Source of the DNA: Terriglobia bacterium
GTDB lineage: Bacteria; Acidobacteriota; Terriglobia; Terriglobales; Acidobacteriaceae
Direction of reading: 5' to 3'
Length of the DNA stretch: 35,737 nucleotides
NCBI GenBank assembly: GCA_020073105.1
Contig: JAIQFW010000061.1
Span: 1 to 35,737 of the forward strand
Shown here: positions 24,633-31,143 of the stretch, in pieces
How positions within the stretch are numbered: the first letter of the stretch is position 1
Layout: the number at the start of each line of letters is the position of its first letter
Translations under genes and position numbers: made by a program
The notes under the pieces: generated by a model
What the model saw: only the letters and a program-made list of their open reading frames with translations
Database searches by the model: none
What the model was told of the DNA's origin: nothing

Positions 24633-25208
24633 CTACCGGTGCCAGAATTTCCCGATCCCCAACCGCACCTGCACAGTGTTGATGCCCGGATTCGGCGATG
24701 TCAGCCCAGCGTTTGAGATGTGCATGTAGCGGGCCTCGAGGGTCCAGGTGTACTGCCTCCCCAAGAGATGAACTCCGAATGCGGCCGCGGAGGTGAAATT
24801 CACTCGCGAAGTCCCGGCGGGTACGTCCGTGTTGGTAAAAAGGGTTCCGCCGTTCAATTCCAGATAGGGGACCGCGCTGGCTCGCGTAGCAAAATCCCAC
24901 TTCAGCCCCAATGGGTTGACGCCGGCTCCGTACGCCGTGTTTGACTTTTGCCAGATCACAAACACCGGGACAGCATCCACCACGTACTCGAACCGTCCTT
25001 TCAAGAACCCTGGCCCGTGGGGACGCGTCAGAATCCACCCATAGCGCACACCCGCGTTCCACAGGCCTGTGTCCCGCGTGCCTCCCGGTACGGAATGTCC
25101 GCCGCCTGTCCACACCTGCAGTTCACGGGCACCATCCTCCGGACGGGTTTGCGCCCACGCTACCGAACTCAGGAAGACGAGCAGGATTGCGACGACACGT
25201 TTTGACAT
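24633..25208 (-). CDS. PagL-like acyloxyacyl hydrolase (lipid A 3-O-deacylase family)
   Basis: The protein has 191 residues from ATG 25208, which opens a signal peptide (MSKRVVAILLVFLSSVAWAQT); a longer in-frame start at 25322 would hide it. The chain is a beta-barrel-like outer-membrane protein ending in VQVRLGIGKFWHR. Residues 158-177 hold the PagL motif, EARYMHISNAGLTSPNPGIN, with catalytic His163 and Ser165. The third member of the Pseudomonas triad, a Glu 14 positions after the His, is Asn177 here, as I recall for many homologues. It would remove the 3-O acyl chain from lipid A in the outer membrane, though activity is unproven. Confidence 0.82.
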   Translation of the reverse strand: MSKRVVAILLVFLSSVAWAQTRPEDGARELQVWTGGGHSVPGGTRDTGLWNAGVRYGWILTRPHGPGFLKGRFEYVVDAVPVFVIWQKSNTAYGAGVNPLGLKWDFATRASAVPYLELNGGTLFTNTDVPAGTSRVNFTSAAAFGVHLLGRQYTWTLEARYMHISNAGLTSPNPGINTVQVRLGIGKFWHR

Positions 25209-25303
25209 GAGGTTGAGAAACAATCGGGAAGGATACCGTATTCTTCTCGCATAGCCAAACGCTGTGGCTAGTGGCTCAGTTTGGCTTAGGATCTCAGGAT
25301 TTG

Positions 25304-25400
25304 CTTGGCGTGCTTTGCGCATCCTTGGCGTCCTTTGCGGTTAAGTGCCTGTTTACCGCAAAGTTCGCGAAGAACGGCCGCCAAGAACGCGAAGGAAAGC
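25304..25400. repeat. degenerate hairpin repeat, GCAAAG/GCCAAG type
   Basis: Left arm words TTGGCGT, CTTTGCGC and CCTTTGCGG face right arm words CCGCAAAG, TTCGCGAAG and CCGCCAAGAACGCGAAGG around TTAAGTGCCTGTTTA. The same syntax as 24550-24621 but more degenerate. Confidence 0.6.
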
Positions 25401-25457
25401 AACCCATCGGCTTTGAAACTGCGCCACTACTGCCGGTTGCTCAGCGAACTCTGCGAC

Positions 25458-25560
25458 TGTTCTCCGCGGCCTCTGCGTTTCAAGCTTCTGACGAGAAGCG
25501 GCGAACCCAAAGTCCCAAATCGCCGAGTTCGCGGAGAACACCCGCAGAGTGCGCAGAGAA
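25458..25560. repeat. degenerate hairpin repeat, CGCAGAG type
   Basis: TTCTCCGCGGCCTCTGCGTTTC is matched by TTCGCGGAGAAC and GCAGAGTGCGCAGAG further on, giving an imperfect stem with a ~60-base middle. Confidence 0.55.
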
Positions 25561-25634
25561 ACCCGGCAAAGGACGCTTGCTCCAGGATGACAATCTAAGG
25601 CAAACTGTCGGTCACACAAACTTCGGAGGATAGC

Positions 25635-25907
25635 ATGCCAAAGTTCGTCATCGAACGCGACATTCCGGGCGCCGGCGCCCTTACGCCAGAGCAATTGCAG
25701 GCGATCTCGCAGAAGTCGTGTAGCGTCCTGCGCAACCTCGGGCCGGAGATTCAATGGGTGCACAGCTACGTGACCCAGGACAAGGTCTATTGCATCTATA
25801 ATGCGCCCAGCGAAAAACTGGTTCGGGAACATGCCAGCCAGGGAGGCTTCCCGGCGAACCGTATTTCCGAAATCAAGTCGATCATCGATCCCACGACTGC
25901 AGAGTGA
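25635..25907 (+). CDS. DUF4242-family protein (nickel-binding-protein-like fold)
   Basis: The protein has 90 residues from ATG 25635, with GGAGG 6 bases upstream. The sequence MPKFVIERDIPGAGALTPEQ is the standard DUF4242 start, with IQWVHSYVTQDKVYCIYNAP in the middle and GGFPANRISEIKSIIDPTTAE at the end. It is a ferredoxin-like-fold cytosolic protein; one relative (SCO4226) binds nickel, but binding is not shown in general. It is convergent with the SDR gene, 12 bases apart, and no metal-enzyme gene is close. Confidence 0.9.
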   Translation: MPKFVIERDIPGAGALTPEQLQAISQKSCSVLRNLGPEIQWVHSYVTQDKVYCIYNAPSEKLVREHASQGGFPANRISEIKSIIDPTTAE

Positions 25908-25919
25908 GGTCCCGGCGGT

Positions 25920-26666
25920 TCACAACCCCAGCCCGCCATCCACCGCCAGAATCTGCCCGGTGATGAAGTGTGGTGCCGTGGCAAAGAACAGCACCGCGGC
26001 CGCGATCTCCTCGCCGGTACCGTTCCGCCGCATGGGTGTCTGCTTGGCCATGCGTTTCATAAATGCTGCCGCGGCCTTCTCCCCCAGATCAATCATCCCC
26101 GGGGCCACGCAGTTCACCGAAATCTCCGGCGCCAGCGCTTTGGCCATCACCTTGGTGAGCATATGCACCGCCGCCTTCGAGGAGCAGTAGTGGACGTGAG
26201 TGGCCCAGGGCCTTAAGCCGCCAAGCGACCCCATGTTGATGATCTTGCCCCGCCGTTGCCGCAGCAGGCTCAAGGCCTCGCGGGAGACCAGAAATGGACC
26301 GCGGGTGTTTGAGGCGAAGATGGCGTCCCATTGCCTTAGCGTCAGCTTGGCGAATTCCGCAGTTTCGTAGTTGGCCGCGTTGTTGACCAGGATGTCGATG
26401 CCACCAAGTTCTTTGGCAGTTTCCTTGATGGTGGCCTTTACGCTCTTCTCGTCGGTGACGTCGCAGCGCAGCGCTACGGCACGGACGCCAAAACTGCTGA
26501 GATCGATGACTGTATGCTGGGCCTCGCGAGAAGACTGGTGAAACGTAATGGCCACATCGGCCCCGGCCCTGGCCATCGCCAGTGCGGTCGCCCGTCCCAG
26601 GCGGCGCGCGCCACCGGTGATCAGGGCGGCTTTCCCGGCAAGCGGCTTGTCTCTTTCTTTCGACAC
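25920..26666 (-). CDS. short-chain dehydrogenase/reductase (FabG/pteridine-reductase-like)
   Basis: The protein has 248 residues from GTG 26666. Rossmann motif TGGARRLG (17-24), NNAANY (95-100), then the catalytic set Ser147 (NMGSLGG), Tyr160 and Lys164 (YCSSK), and PGMIDLG after it. C-terminal ITGQILAVDGGLGL is classical. TGGARRLG favours a pteridine-reductase-like or FabG-like NADP(H) enzyme; the substrate is unknown. TACAAT ends 7 bases before the GTG and no Shine-Dalgarno is present, so the mRNA is probably leaderless. Confidence 0.92.
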   Translation of the reverse strand: MSKERDKPLAGKAALITGGARRLGRATALAMARAGADVAITFHQSSREAQHTVIDLSSFGVRAVALRCDVTDEKSVKATIKETAKELGGIDILVNNAANYETAEFAKLTLRQWDAIFASNTRGPFLVSREALSLLRQRRGKIINMGSLGGLRPWATHVHYCSSKAAVHMLTKVMAKALAPEISVNCVAPGMIDLGEKAAAAFMKRMAKQTPMRRNGTGEEIAAAVLFFATAPHFITGQILAVDGGLGL

Positions 26667-26673
26667 GATTGGA

Positions 26674-26679
26674 ATTGTA
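26674..26679 (-). promoter_or_regulatory. -10 box of the SDR gene (leaderless configuration)
   Basis: TACAAT on the minus strand, 7 bases before GTG 26666. Confidence 0.45.
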
Positions 26680-26731
26680 TCCTGTGCGAGCGGAGGCGCG
26701 CCGGGACTCTGGGTAATGTCTTAAGTTGATC

Positions 26732-26809
26732 AACCACAAAGGACACAAAGGAACACAAAGCCTCCCATTCATGGATTTTCTTTGTGCTCCTTTGTGTCCT
26801 TCGTGGTTA
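26732..26809. repeat. hairpin repeat of CACAAAGGA type
   Basis: AACCACAAAGGACACAAAGG (from 26732) pairs with CCTTTGTGTCCTTCGTGGTT (to 26809); about 28 of 30 positions match. It has the same 9-base syntax as 24550-24621, with AAA in place of AGA. Confidence 0.87.
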
Positions 26810-26862
26810 ACTTGGGACACTACTGGACTCGTCCGCCAGTGGAAATGCCGGTTCACACTTGT

Positions 26863-26868
26863 TACACT
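26863..26868 (+). promoter_or_regulatory. -10 box of the glutaredoxin-like gene (leaderless configuration)
   Basis: TACACT ends 6 bases before GTG 26875, which supports that start over the upstream in-frame ATG 26845. Confidence 0.4.
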
Positions 26869-26874
26869 CGCCGC

Positions 26875-27120
26875 GTGAACGAGTCGCACCAGGTCGTCCT
26901 TTACTCCCGCAAGGGGTGCCACTTGTGCGAGATCGTCAAAGAGACACTCACGAAACTCCAGCGCCGGGGCGGCTTCCACTGGCAGGAGATTGACGTCGAC
27001 TCCGACGACCAGCTCCGCCGCCAGTTCACCGATGAAGTCCCGGTCGTGTTCATCGACGGCCGCAAGGCCTTCAAGTACCGCATGGATGAGCAGGAGTTTT
27101 TGCGCAAGCTGGCGGGGTGA
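26875..27120 (+). CDS. glutaredoxin-like (DUF836-type) thiol protein
   Basis: The protein has 81 residues from GTG 26875 (VNESHQVVLYSRKGCHLCE). The CHLC redox motif sits at the end of the first strand, as in the DUF836/glutaredoxin-like family, followed by EIDVDSDDQLRRQF, the cis-proline segment DEVPVVFIDGRKAF and a short helix. It should reduce disulfides or shuttle thiols in the cytoplasm. ATG 26845 would add ten residues with no family match. A spacer of 116 bases carrying a shared repeat word separates it from the acyl-CoA ligase. Confidence 0.85.
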   Translation: MNESHQVVLYSRKGCHLCEIVKETLTKLQRRGGFHWQEIDVDSDDQLRRQFTDEVPVVFIDGRKAFKYRMDEQEFLRKLAG

Positions 27121-27150
27121 GCGCAAGGACGCAATTCCGAGAACTGTGCA

Positions 27151-27167
27151 CTGAGAACCGAGAACTG
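27151..27167. repeat. 17-base word shared with 34170-34186 (inverted)
   Basis: The plus strand here is the exact reverse complement of CAGTTCTCGGTTCTCAG at 34170. Both are short intergenic arrays of CAGTTCT-like words. Confidence 0.8.
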
Positions 27168-27221
27168 CTCTTTCTTTGGTTCGCATCTGCCTTTGTCTTT
27201 AGCCAGCGCCTGTCTTTCCGT

Positions 27222-27227
27222 TACAAT
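27222..27227 (+). promoter_or_regulatory. -10 box of the acyl-CoA ligase gene (leaderless configuration)
   Basis: TACAAT, 9 bases before ATG 27237, no Shine-Dalgarno. Confidence 0.45.
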
Positions 27228-27236
27228 TCCCTCCGC

Positions 27237-28805
27237 ATGCTGCGCACCCAGCTCTACGCCGATCCGCACGGCCGCTTTGTGCACGAACTGGTTCTCGATA
27301 GCTGCCGCCGTTTCCCGCGGAAAACCGCCATCGTCGACAGCTCCTGCGGCCGGCGCATTACTTACGGCGAATATGGCGACATGGTAGAGAATCTCGCCCG
27401 CGGGTTCATCGCTGCCGGCCTGAAACCCGGCGAAGTCTTCGCCATCTTCCTGGCCAACTCCTGGGAGTTCTGCGCAGCCTACCACGCGGCCACGTTGGCG
27501 GGTGCCACTCCTACGCTGCTTAATCCCACCTACCGCGAGCGTGAGGTCCGCTATCAGTTGGAGAATTCCGGCGCCGTCATGCTGCTGACCGATGGCCCGA
27601 GCCTCGAAGGCGTTTCCCTCTCCGGTCTCCCAAACTTGCGGCGTGTCTTTACTGCCCGCCAGACCGCGGCTGGGACTGATCCCATTGCGAGCCTGCTGCA
27701 GCCTGCTCTTGCAGTCTTCCCCAGGCCCAGCCAGCCATCGGATCAAGCGCTCGGCGCACTTCCCTACTCCAGCGGAACCACCGGACTGCCTAAAGGGGTC
27801 ATGCTTTCGCATTACAACCTGGTGTCGAATGTTTTTCAGTTCATCGGCCCGAACGGAACGCAGATCTGTCACGACTCGGTGGTGTGCTGCTTTCTTCCGC
27901 TCTACCACATTTACGGGTTGAACGTGGTGCTGAACCCGGTGCTCACGCTGGGTGCAACTCTGGTGCTGATGCCGCGTTTCAACGCTCAGCAATTCTGCTC
28001 CCTGATTGTTGAGGAAGGCGTAACCATGGCGCCGACTGTGCCCCCCGCGCTGAATGCGCTTTGCCAGGCCGCGGAGGCTGGGCAGTTTCCCAAGAACCAC
28101 CGGGTGCAGTGGGTGAAGTCCGGGGCTGCGCCGCTCGCTCCCGAACTGGCTCGCCGTTTCACTTCCCTTACCGGAATCCTGGTCTGCCAGGGCTACGGTA
28201 TGACCGAGGCGTCGCCAGTCACCCACATCGGATTTCTAGAGCCCGAGCTCTACCGGCCGGAATCCATCGGCCAGCCCATGGCGCAGACCGACTGCCGGGT
28301 GGTGGACGACCAGGGGAACGAAGCCGCACTGGGCCAGCCCGGAGAGTTGGTCATGCGTGGGCCGCAGTTCATGTTGGGATATTGGAAAGAACCGCAGGCC
28401 ACAGCAGCCGCGCTGCGCGACGGGTGGTTCTGGTCCGGGGACGTGGTCACGCGGGACGCCGAGGACTTCTACTACGTGGTGGACCGGCGCAAAGAAATGA
28501 TCAAGTACAAAGGCTTTCCGGTTGCTCCCGCGGAGGTCGAAAGCGTGCTGCTGGAGCATCCCGCTGTGCGTGATTGCGGTGTGGTGGGGCGCGCTGACTC
28601 TGCAGCCGGCGAAATTCCGGTGGCATTTGTGGTACTGCGCGAAGGCTCTGTCGCTTCCGATAAGATGAAAGACGAATTGTCGGGATTCGTGGCCGACCGC
28701 CTCACCCACTACAAGCAACCTCGGGTAGTTTGTTTTGTGGACGCGATTCCCAAGACAGCGTCAGGAAAAATCCTGCGGCGAGAGTTGAGAAAAACGCTGA
28801 CCTAG
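27237..28805 (+). CDS. acyl-CoA synthetase / 4-coumarate-CoA-ligase-like AMP-binding enzyme
   Basis: The protein has 522 residues from ATG 27237; an in-frame start at 27117 overlapping the glutaredoxin gene is unlikely because the extra residues read from the repeat spacer. ANL-superfamily motifs are present: YSSGTTGLPKGVMLSH (A3, about 177-192), VKSGAAPL, GYGMTEASPV (A5), WFWSGDVVTRD (A7), YKGFPVAPAEVE (A8) and catalytic Lys511 in PKTASGKILRRELR (A10). It forms an acyl- or aryl-CoA through an acyl-adenylate. The layout is closest to the 4-coumarate/long-chain acyl-CoA ligase branch. The substrate is undetermined, since no fatty-acid or aromatic pathway gene is beside it. Confidence 0.93.
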   Translation: MLRTQLYADPHGRFVHELVLDSCRRFPRKTAIVDSSCGRRITYGEYGDMVENLARGFIAAGLKPGEVFAIFLANSWEFCAAYHAATLAGATPTLLNPTYREREVRYQLENSGAVMLLTDGPSLEGVSLSGLPNLRRVFTARQTAAGTDPIASLLQPALAVFPRPSQPSDQALGALPYSSGTTGLPKGVMLSHYNLVSNVFQFIGPNGTQICHDSVVCCFLPLYHIYGLNVVLNPVLTLGATLVLMPRFNAQQFCSLIVEEGVTMAPTVPPALNALCQAAEAGQFPKNHRVQWVKSGAAPLAPELARRFTSLTGILVCQGYGMTEASPVTHIGFLEPELYRPESIGQPMAQTDCRVVDDQGNEAALGQPGELVMRGPQFMLGYWKEPQATAAALRDGWFWSGDVVTRDAEDFYYVVDRRKEMIKYKGFPVAPAEVESVLLEHPAVRDCGVVGRADSAAGEIPVAFVVLREGSVASDKMKDELSGFVADRLTHYKQPRVVCFVDAIPKTASGKILRRELRKTLT

Positions 28806-29027
28806 CCTGCATTATCCAGGAGCGCGAAGGAACCGGGGAAGGGCCCGGATCCCTCCTAAGTAATCCAGCCTCGGGCGGGAAGTTTCTCCCGGTACTCCAA
28901 CAGAATTACCCGTTTCGCAAGCACCTCAGAGCCCGCAGTCACGCACAAAACAAAAGAGATATCGATCCTCCTGCCCTACCCACCGGTGGCATGGAACGTG
29001 CTCCCCACGAGTAAGGAGTTCACCCCT

Positions 29028-29687
29028 ATGAGGACTAATTGTGTGCGGTCACTTGTGGCTCTCGGCGTCGCCGTGCTGCTCACGCTAGCGGCTCTGTCTG
29101 GCGACAACCAGGTACTCGGTGAAATCGAGTTTCAGGGCGCCACCAAAGTCGAAAAGACTTCGGGCGTTTGGATTGACGGCCAATATCTCGGCTATCTGAA
29201 AGAGCTCAAGGGATCGAAGAAGGTACTGCTTCTGCCCGGCCAGCACGACATCGCCGTTCGTCAGGGTGGCTACAAAGACTTCCGCACCACTGTGAACGTT
29301 GCGCCAGGAGAGAAACAGCTGGTGTTGGTCAAGATGGCCAAGGATGTGCGCTTCCAGATGCCCGAGGTGACCGCCGAGATCAAAATGTCAGTGAATCCCG
29401 ACCGCGCGGCCGTTTTTCTCGACGATCTGTTCGTTGGGCACGTAGGCGAGTTTGGCGGAGCCGGCAAAGGCCTTCTCGTCGCCCCCGGACACCGCAAGAT
29501 CACCATCAGTCTGCCGGGCTATCAGAGCTTCCACACGGAAGTCGATCTTGCGCCGAACCAGAAGTTCGAGGTCAAAACTGAGTTGCAGAAGCAGGCCATC
29601 GGAGCCGCCTACACTCCGCTCTCCCTCGGCCCAGACGGCAAGGTCTATGCCCAGAACGACGGGCACCTGTTCGTGATCGGCAACTAG
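29028..29687 (+). CDS. exported PEGA-domain protein
   Basis: The protein has 219 residues. ATG 29028 has AAGGAG 10 bases upstream and opens a signal peptide (MRTNCVRSLVALGVAVLLTLAALSG). Two PEGA-type repeats follow: VWIDGQYLGYLKELKGSKKVLLLPGQHDIAVRQGGYKDF (about 41-80) and AVFLDDLFVGHVGEFGGAGKGLLVAPGHRKITISLPGYQSF (about 126-166), each a small beta unit with the PG.H motif. PEGA domains are found on surface or envelope proteins of unknown function. The C-terminus ends VYAQNDGHLFVIGN. It has no partner that identifies a role; the FKBP gene follows after 123 bases. Confidence 0.85.
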   Translation: MRTNCVRSLVALGVAVLLTLAALSGDNQVLGEIEFQGATKVEKTSGVWIDGQYLGYLKELKGSKKVLLLPGQHDIAVRQGGYKDFRTTVNVAPGEKQLVLVKMAKDVRFQMPEVTAEIKMSVNPDRAAVFLDDLFVGHVGEFGGAGKGLLVAPGHRKITISLPGYQSFHTEVDLAPNQKFEVKTELQKQAIGAAYTPLSLGPDGKVYAQNDGHLFVIGN

Positions 29688-29798
29688 AAGTCGCGCCAAG
29701 AGCTGTAGATCTACGCGGAGCCTTCAGCGCTGCTTTCCGGCGCTCACCTCGCGCCAGCGCCCCAAACCTGTCAATTTGCGGCCTTGGCGAAGCAATGG

Positions 29799-29804
29799 GA
29801 CAAT
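29799..29804 (+). promoter_or_regulatory. -10 box of the FKBP gene (leaderless configuration)
   Basis: GACAAT ends 6 bases before ATG 29811. A weaker match than the others; it departs from the consensus at the first base. Confidence 0.3.
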
Positions 29805-29810
29805 AGACGG

Positions 29811-30623
29811 ATGTCAAGAACTCTCGCCTTCACGCTATCCATATTGGCTGCGGGAATGATGCTGCTGGGAAATGCCCTGGCGCAGCAGACTCCGGCAGCC
29901 ACGCCCTCACCGACCTCTCCCGCGAAAGCTCCCGCGCCGCCGGCAGCGCAGACCCCGAGTGCTTCGGGTCTCACCACCCAAAAAGACAAATTCAGTTACG
30001 CCCTGGGCATGAATCTCGGGGTGAACCTGCAAAGGCAGTCCGTCCCCGTTGACCCCGACTTGGTTTCCCGGGGACTGAAGGACGGCATGGCCGGGGGCAA
30101 GATGTTGATGACCGAGGACGAAGCGCGAGCCGCAATGATGGAAATGCAACAGGAAGTCCAGAAACGGCAGCAGGAAAAGATGAAGGTACTGGGCGAGGCC
30201 AACAAGAAAGAGGGCGATGCATTTCTCGCCGCCAACAAGGCGAAAGAGGGCGTCGTTACCCTGCCCAGCGGCCTGCAATACAAGATTCTGACGGCAGGTA
30301 CGGGACCGAAACCAACTGCGACCGACAAGGTGGTCTGCAACTACCGGGGCACGCTGATCGACGGCAAGGAGTTTGACAGCTCCTACAAGCGCAACGAGCC
30401 CGCGACCTTTTCGGTCAATGGAGTCATCAAGGGTTGGACCGAGGCGCTGCAACTCATGCCCACAGGGTCGAAGTGGCAACTCTTCGTTCCTCCCGATCTT
30501 GCCTACGGAGAGCGGGGCGCGGGCCAGGACATCGGCCCTGACGCGACCCTGATTTTTGAGGTGGAGCTCCTTTCCATCGCGGAGAAGGAAAAGGAACCGG
30601 AGAAGGCCCCAGACAAGAAATAA
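29811..30623 (+). CDS. FKBP-type peptidyl-prolyl isomerase, periplasmic (FkpA/Mip-like)
   Basis: The protein has 270 residues from ATG 29811; an in-frame ATG at 29784 adds nine residues and spoils the signal peptide (MSRTLAFTLSILAAGMMLLGNALAQ). A Pro/Ala linker (27-50) leads to the FKBP N-domain (about 60-140, FSYALGMNLGVNLQRQ, with long helices used for dimerisation) and the FKBP catalytic domain (about 150-257: GLQYKILTAGTG, YRGTLIDGKEFDSSY, GWTEALQLMPTGSKW, VPPDLAYGERGAG, LIFEVELLSI). It should speed proline isomerisation and act as a chaperone in the periplasm, a PPIase activity that the SurA-like protein at 3.7-4.4 kb lacks. Confidence 0.95.
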   Translation: MSRTLAFTLSILAAGMMLLGNALAQQTPAATPSPTSPAKAPAPPAAQTPSASGLTTQKDKFSYALGMNLGVNLQRQSVPVDPDLVSRGLKDGMAGGKMLMTEDEARAAMMEMQQEVQKRQQEKMKVLGEANKKEGDAFLAANKAKEGVVTLPSGLQYKILTAGTGPKPTATDKVVCNYRGTLIDGKEFDSSYKRNEPATFSVNGVIKGWTEALQLMPTGSKWQLFVPPDLAYGERGAGQDIGPDATLIFEVELLSIAEKEKEPEKAPDKK

Positions 30624-30720
30624 TGGACCGCAATTGGTTGAGGGCGCCATATCCGTGGCGAACCTGGCTTCCCTGCCGTTCTCCCGGGTGTGCGCCTTTC
30701 ATGTTTCTTCTTGATCGCTA

Positions 30721-31134
30721 ATGTTTGACGAAATCGTAGAAGTGCTGAAGAGAGACTCCTCCCTTCACTGCGAAGTTGGCCCTCGCCACATTCGTGTTCC
30801 GCCTGTCGATCCAACTGGATTTGAAGTCAGGATTCTGCAGACGGGGCGAGGGGCCTACATGGTTTGGTTCGATGGCTGGCACGAGGAATTTGACGACTAT
30901 TCCGAAGCCGTGAGGTGCTTTGCTTTTGGGCTGTCGTCGCATTGCCGTCTCAAGGTCCTCCTGAAGGGAAAAATGCGCTACCGCTGGACGGTCGAATGTC
31001 AGAAGAATTCGCAGTGGGCAGAGGACTCGACAACTGGTTTACTGCTGTTCCCGTTCTGGCGAAGAACGTCAGTCGCGTACCTGGCGAACAAAGCTAACCT
31101 CGAGTACACTCCACCCGCCCAGCTGCGGCGGTGA
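30721..31134 (+). CDS. hypothetical cytosolic protein, 137 aa
   Basis: The protein begins at ATG 30721 (MFDEIVEVLKRDSSLHCEVGPRHIRVPP) and ends YTPPAQLRR. It has no signal peptide or membrane segment; the middle (VRILQTGRGAYMVWFDGWHEEFDDYSEAVRCFAFGL) mixes beta and alpha elements and is rich in Trp/Phe. No Shine-Dalgarno or -10 was seen close to the ATG. I do not recognise a family. It faces the RHS-type gene, with only nine bases between the two stops. Confidence 0.65.
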   Translation: MFDEIVEVLKRDSSLHCEVGPRHIRVPPVDPTGFEVRILQTGRGAYMVWFDGWHEEFDDYSEAVRCFAFGLSSHCRLKVLLKGKMRYRWTVECQKNSQWAEDSTTGLLLFPFWRRTSVAYLANKANLEYTPPAQLRR

Positions 31135-31143
31135 AGGCGAGTC

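Larger units (their letters stand above)
25209..25634. other. repeat-filled spacer between PagL-like and DUF4242 genes
   Basis: 426 bases with no credible gene. It contains two hairpin-type repeats of the 'GCAAAG/GCAGAG' kind: about 25304-25400 (TTGGCGTCCTTTGCGGTTA then TTTACCGCAAAGTTCGCGAA) and about 25458-25560 (TTCTCCGCGGCCTCTGCG then TTCGCGGAGAACACCCGCAG). A GGATGAC word follows at 25585-25591. The DUF4242 Shine-Dalgarno (GGAGG) closes it. Confidence 0.6.

Noticed and set aside
26901-28226. Minus-strand frame of 441 codons opposite the acyl-CoA ligase
   Set aside because: Antisense to a gene with all ANL motifs; no recognisable features.
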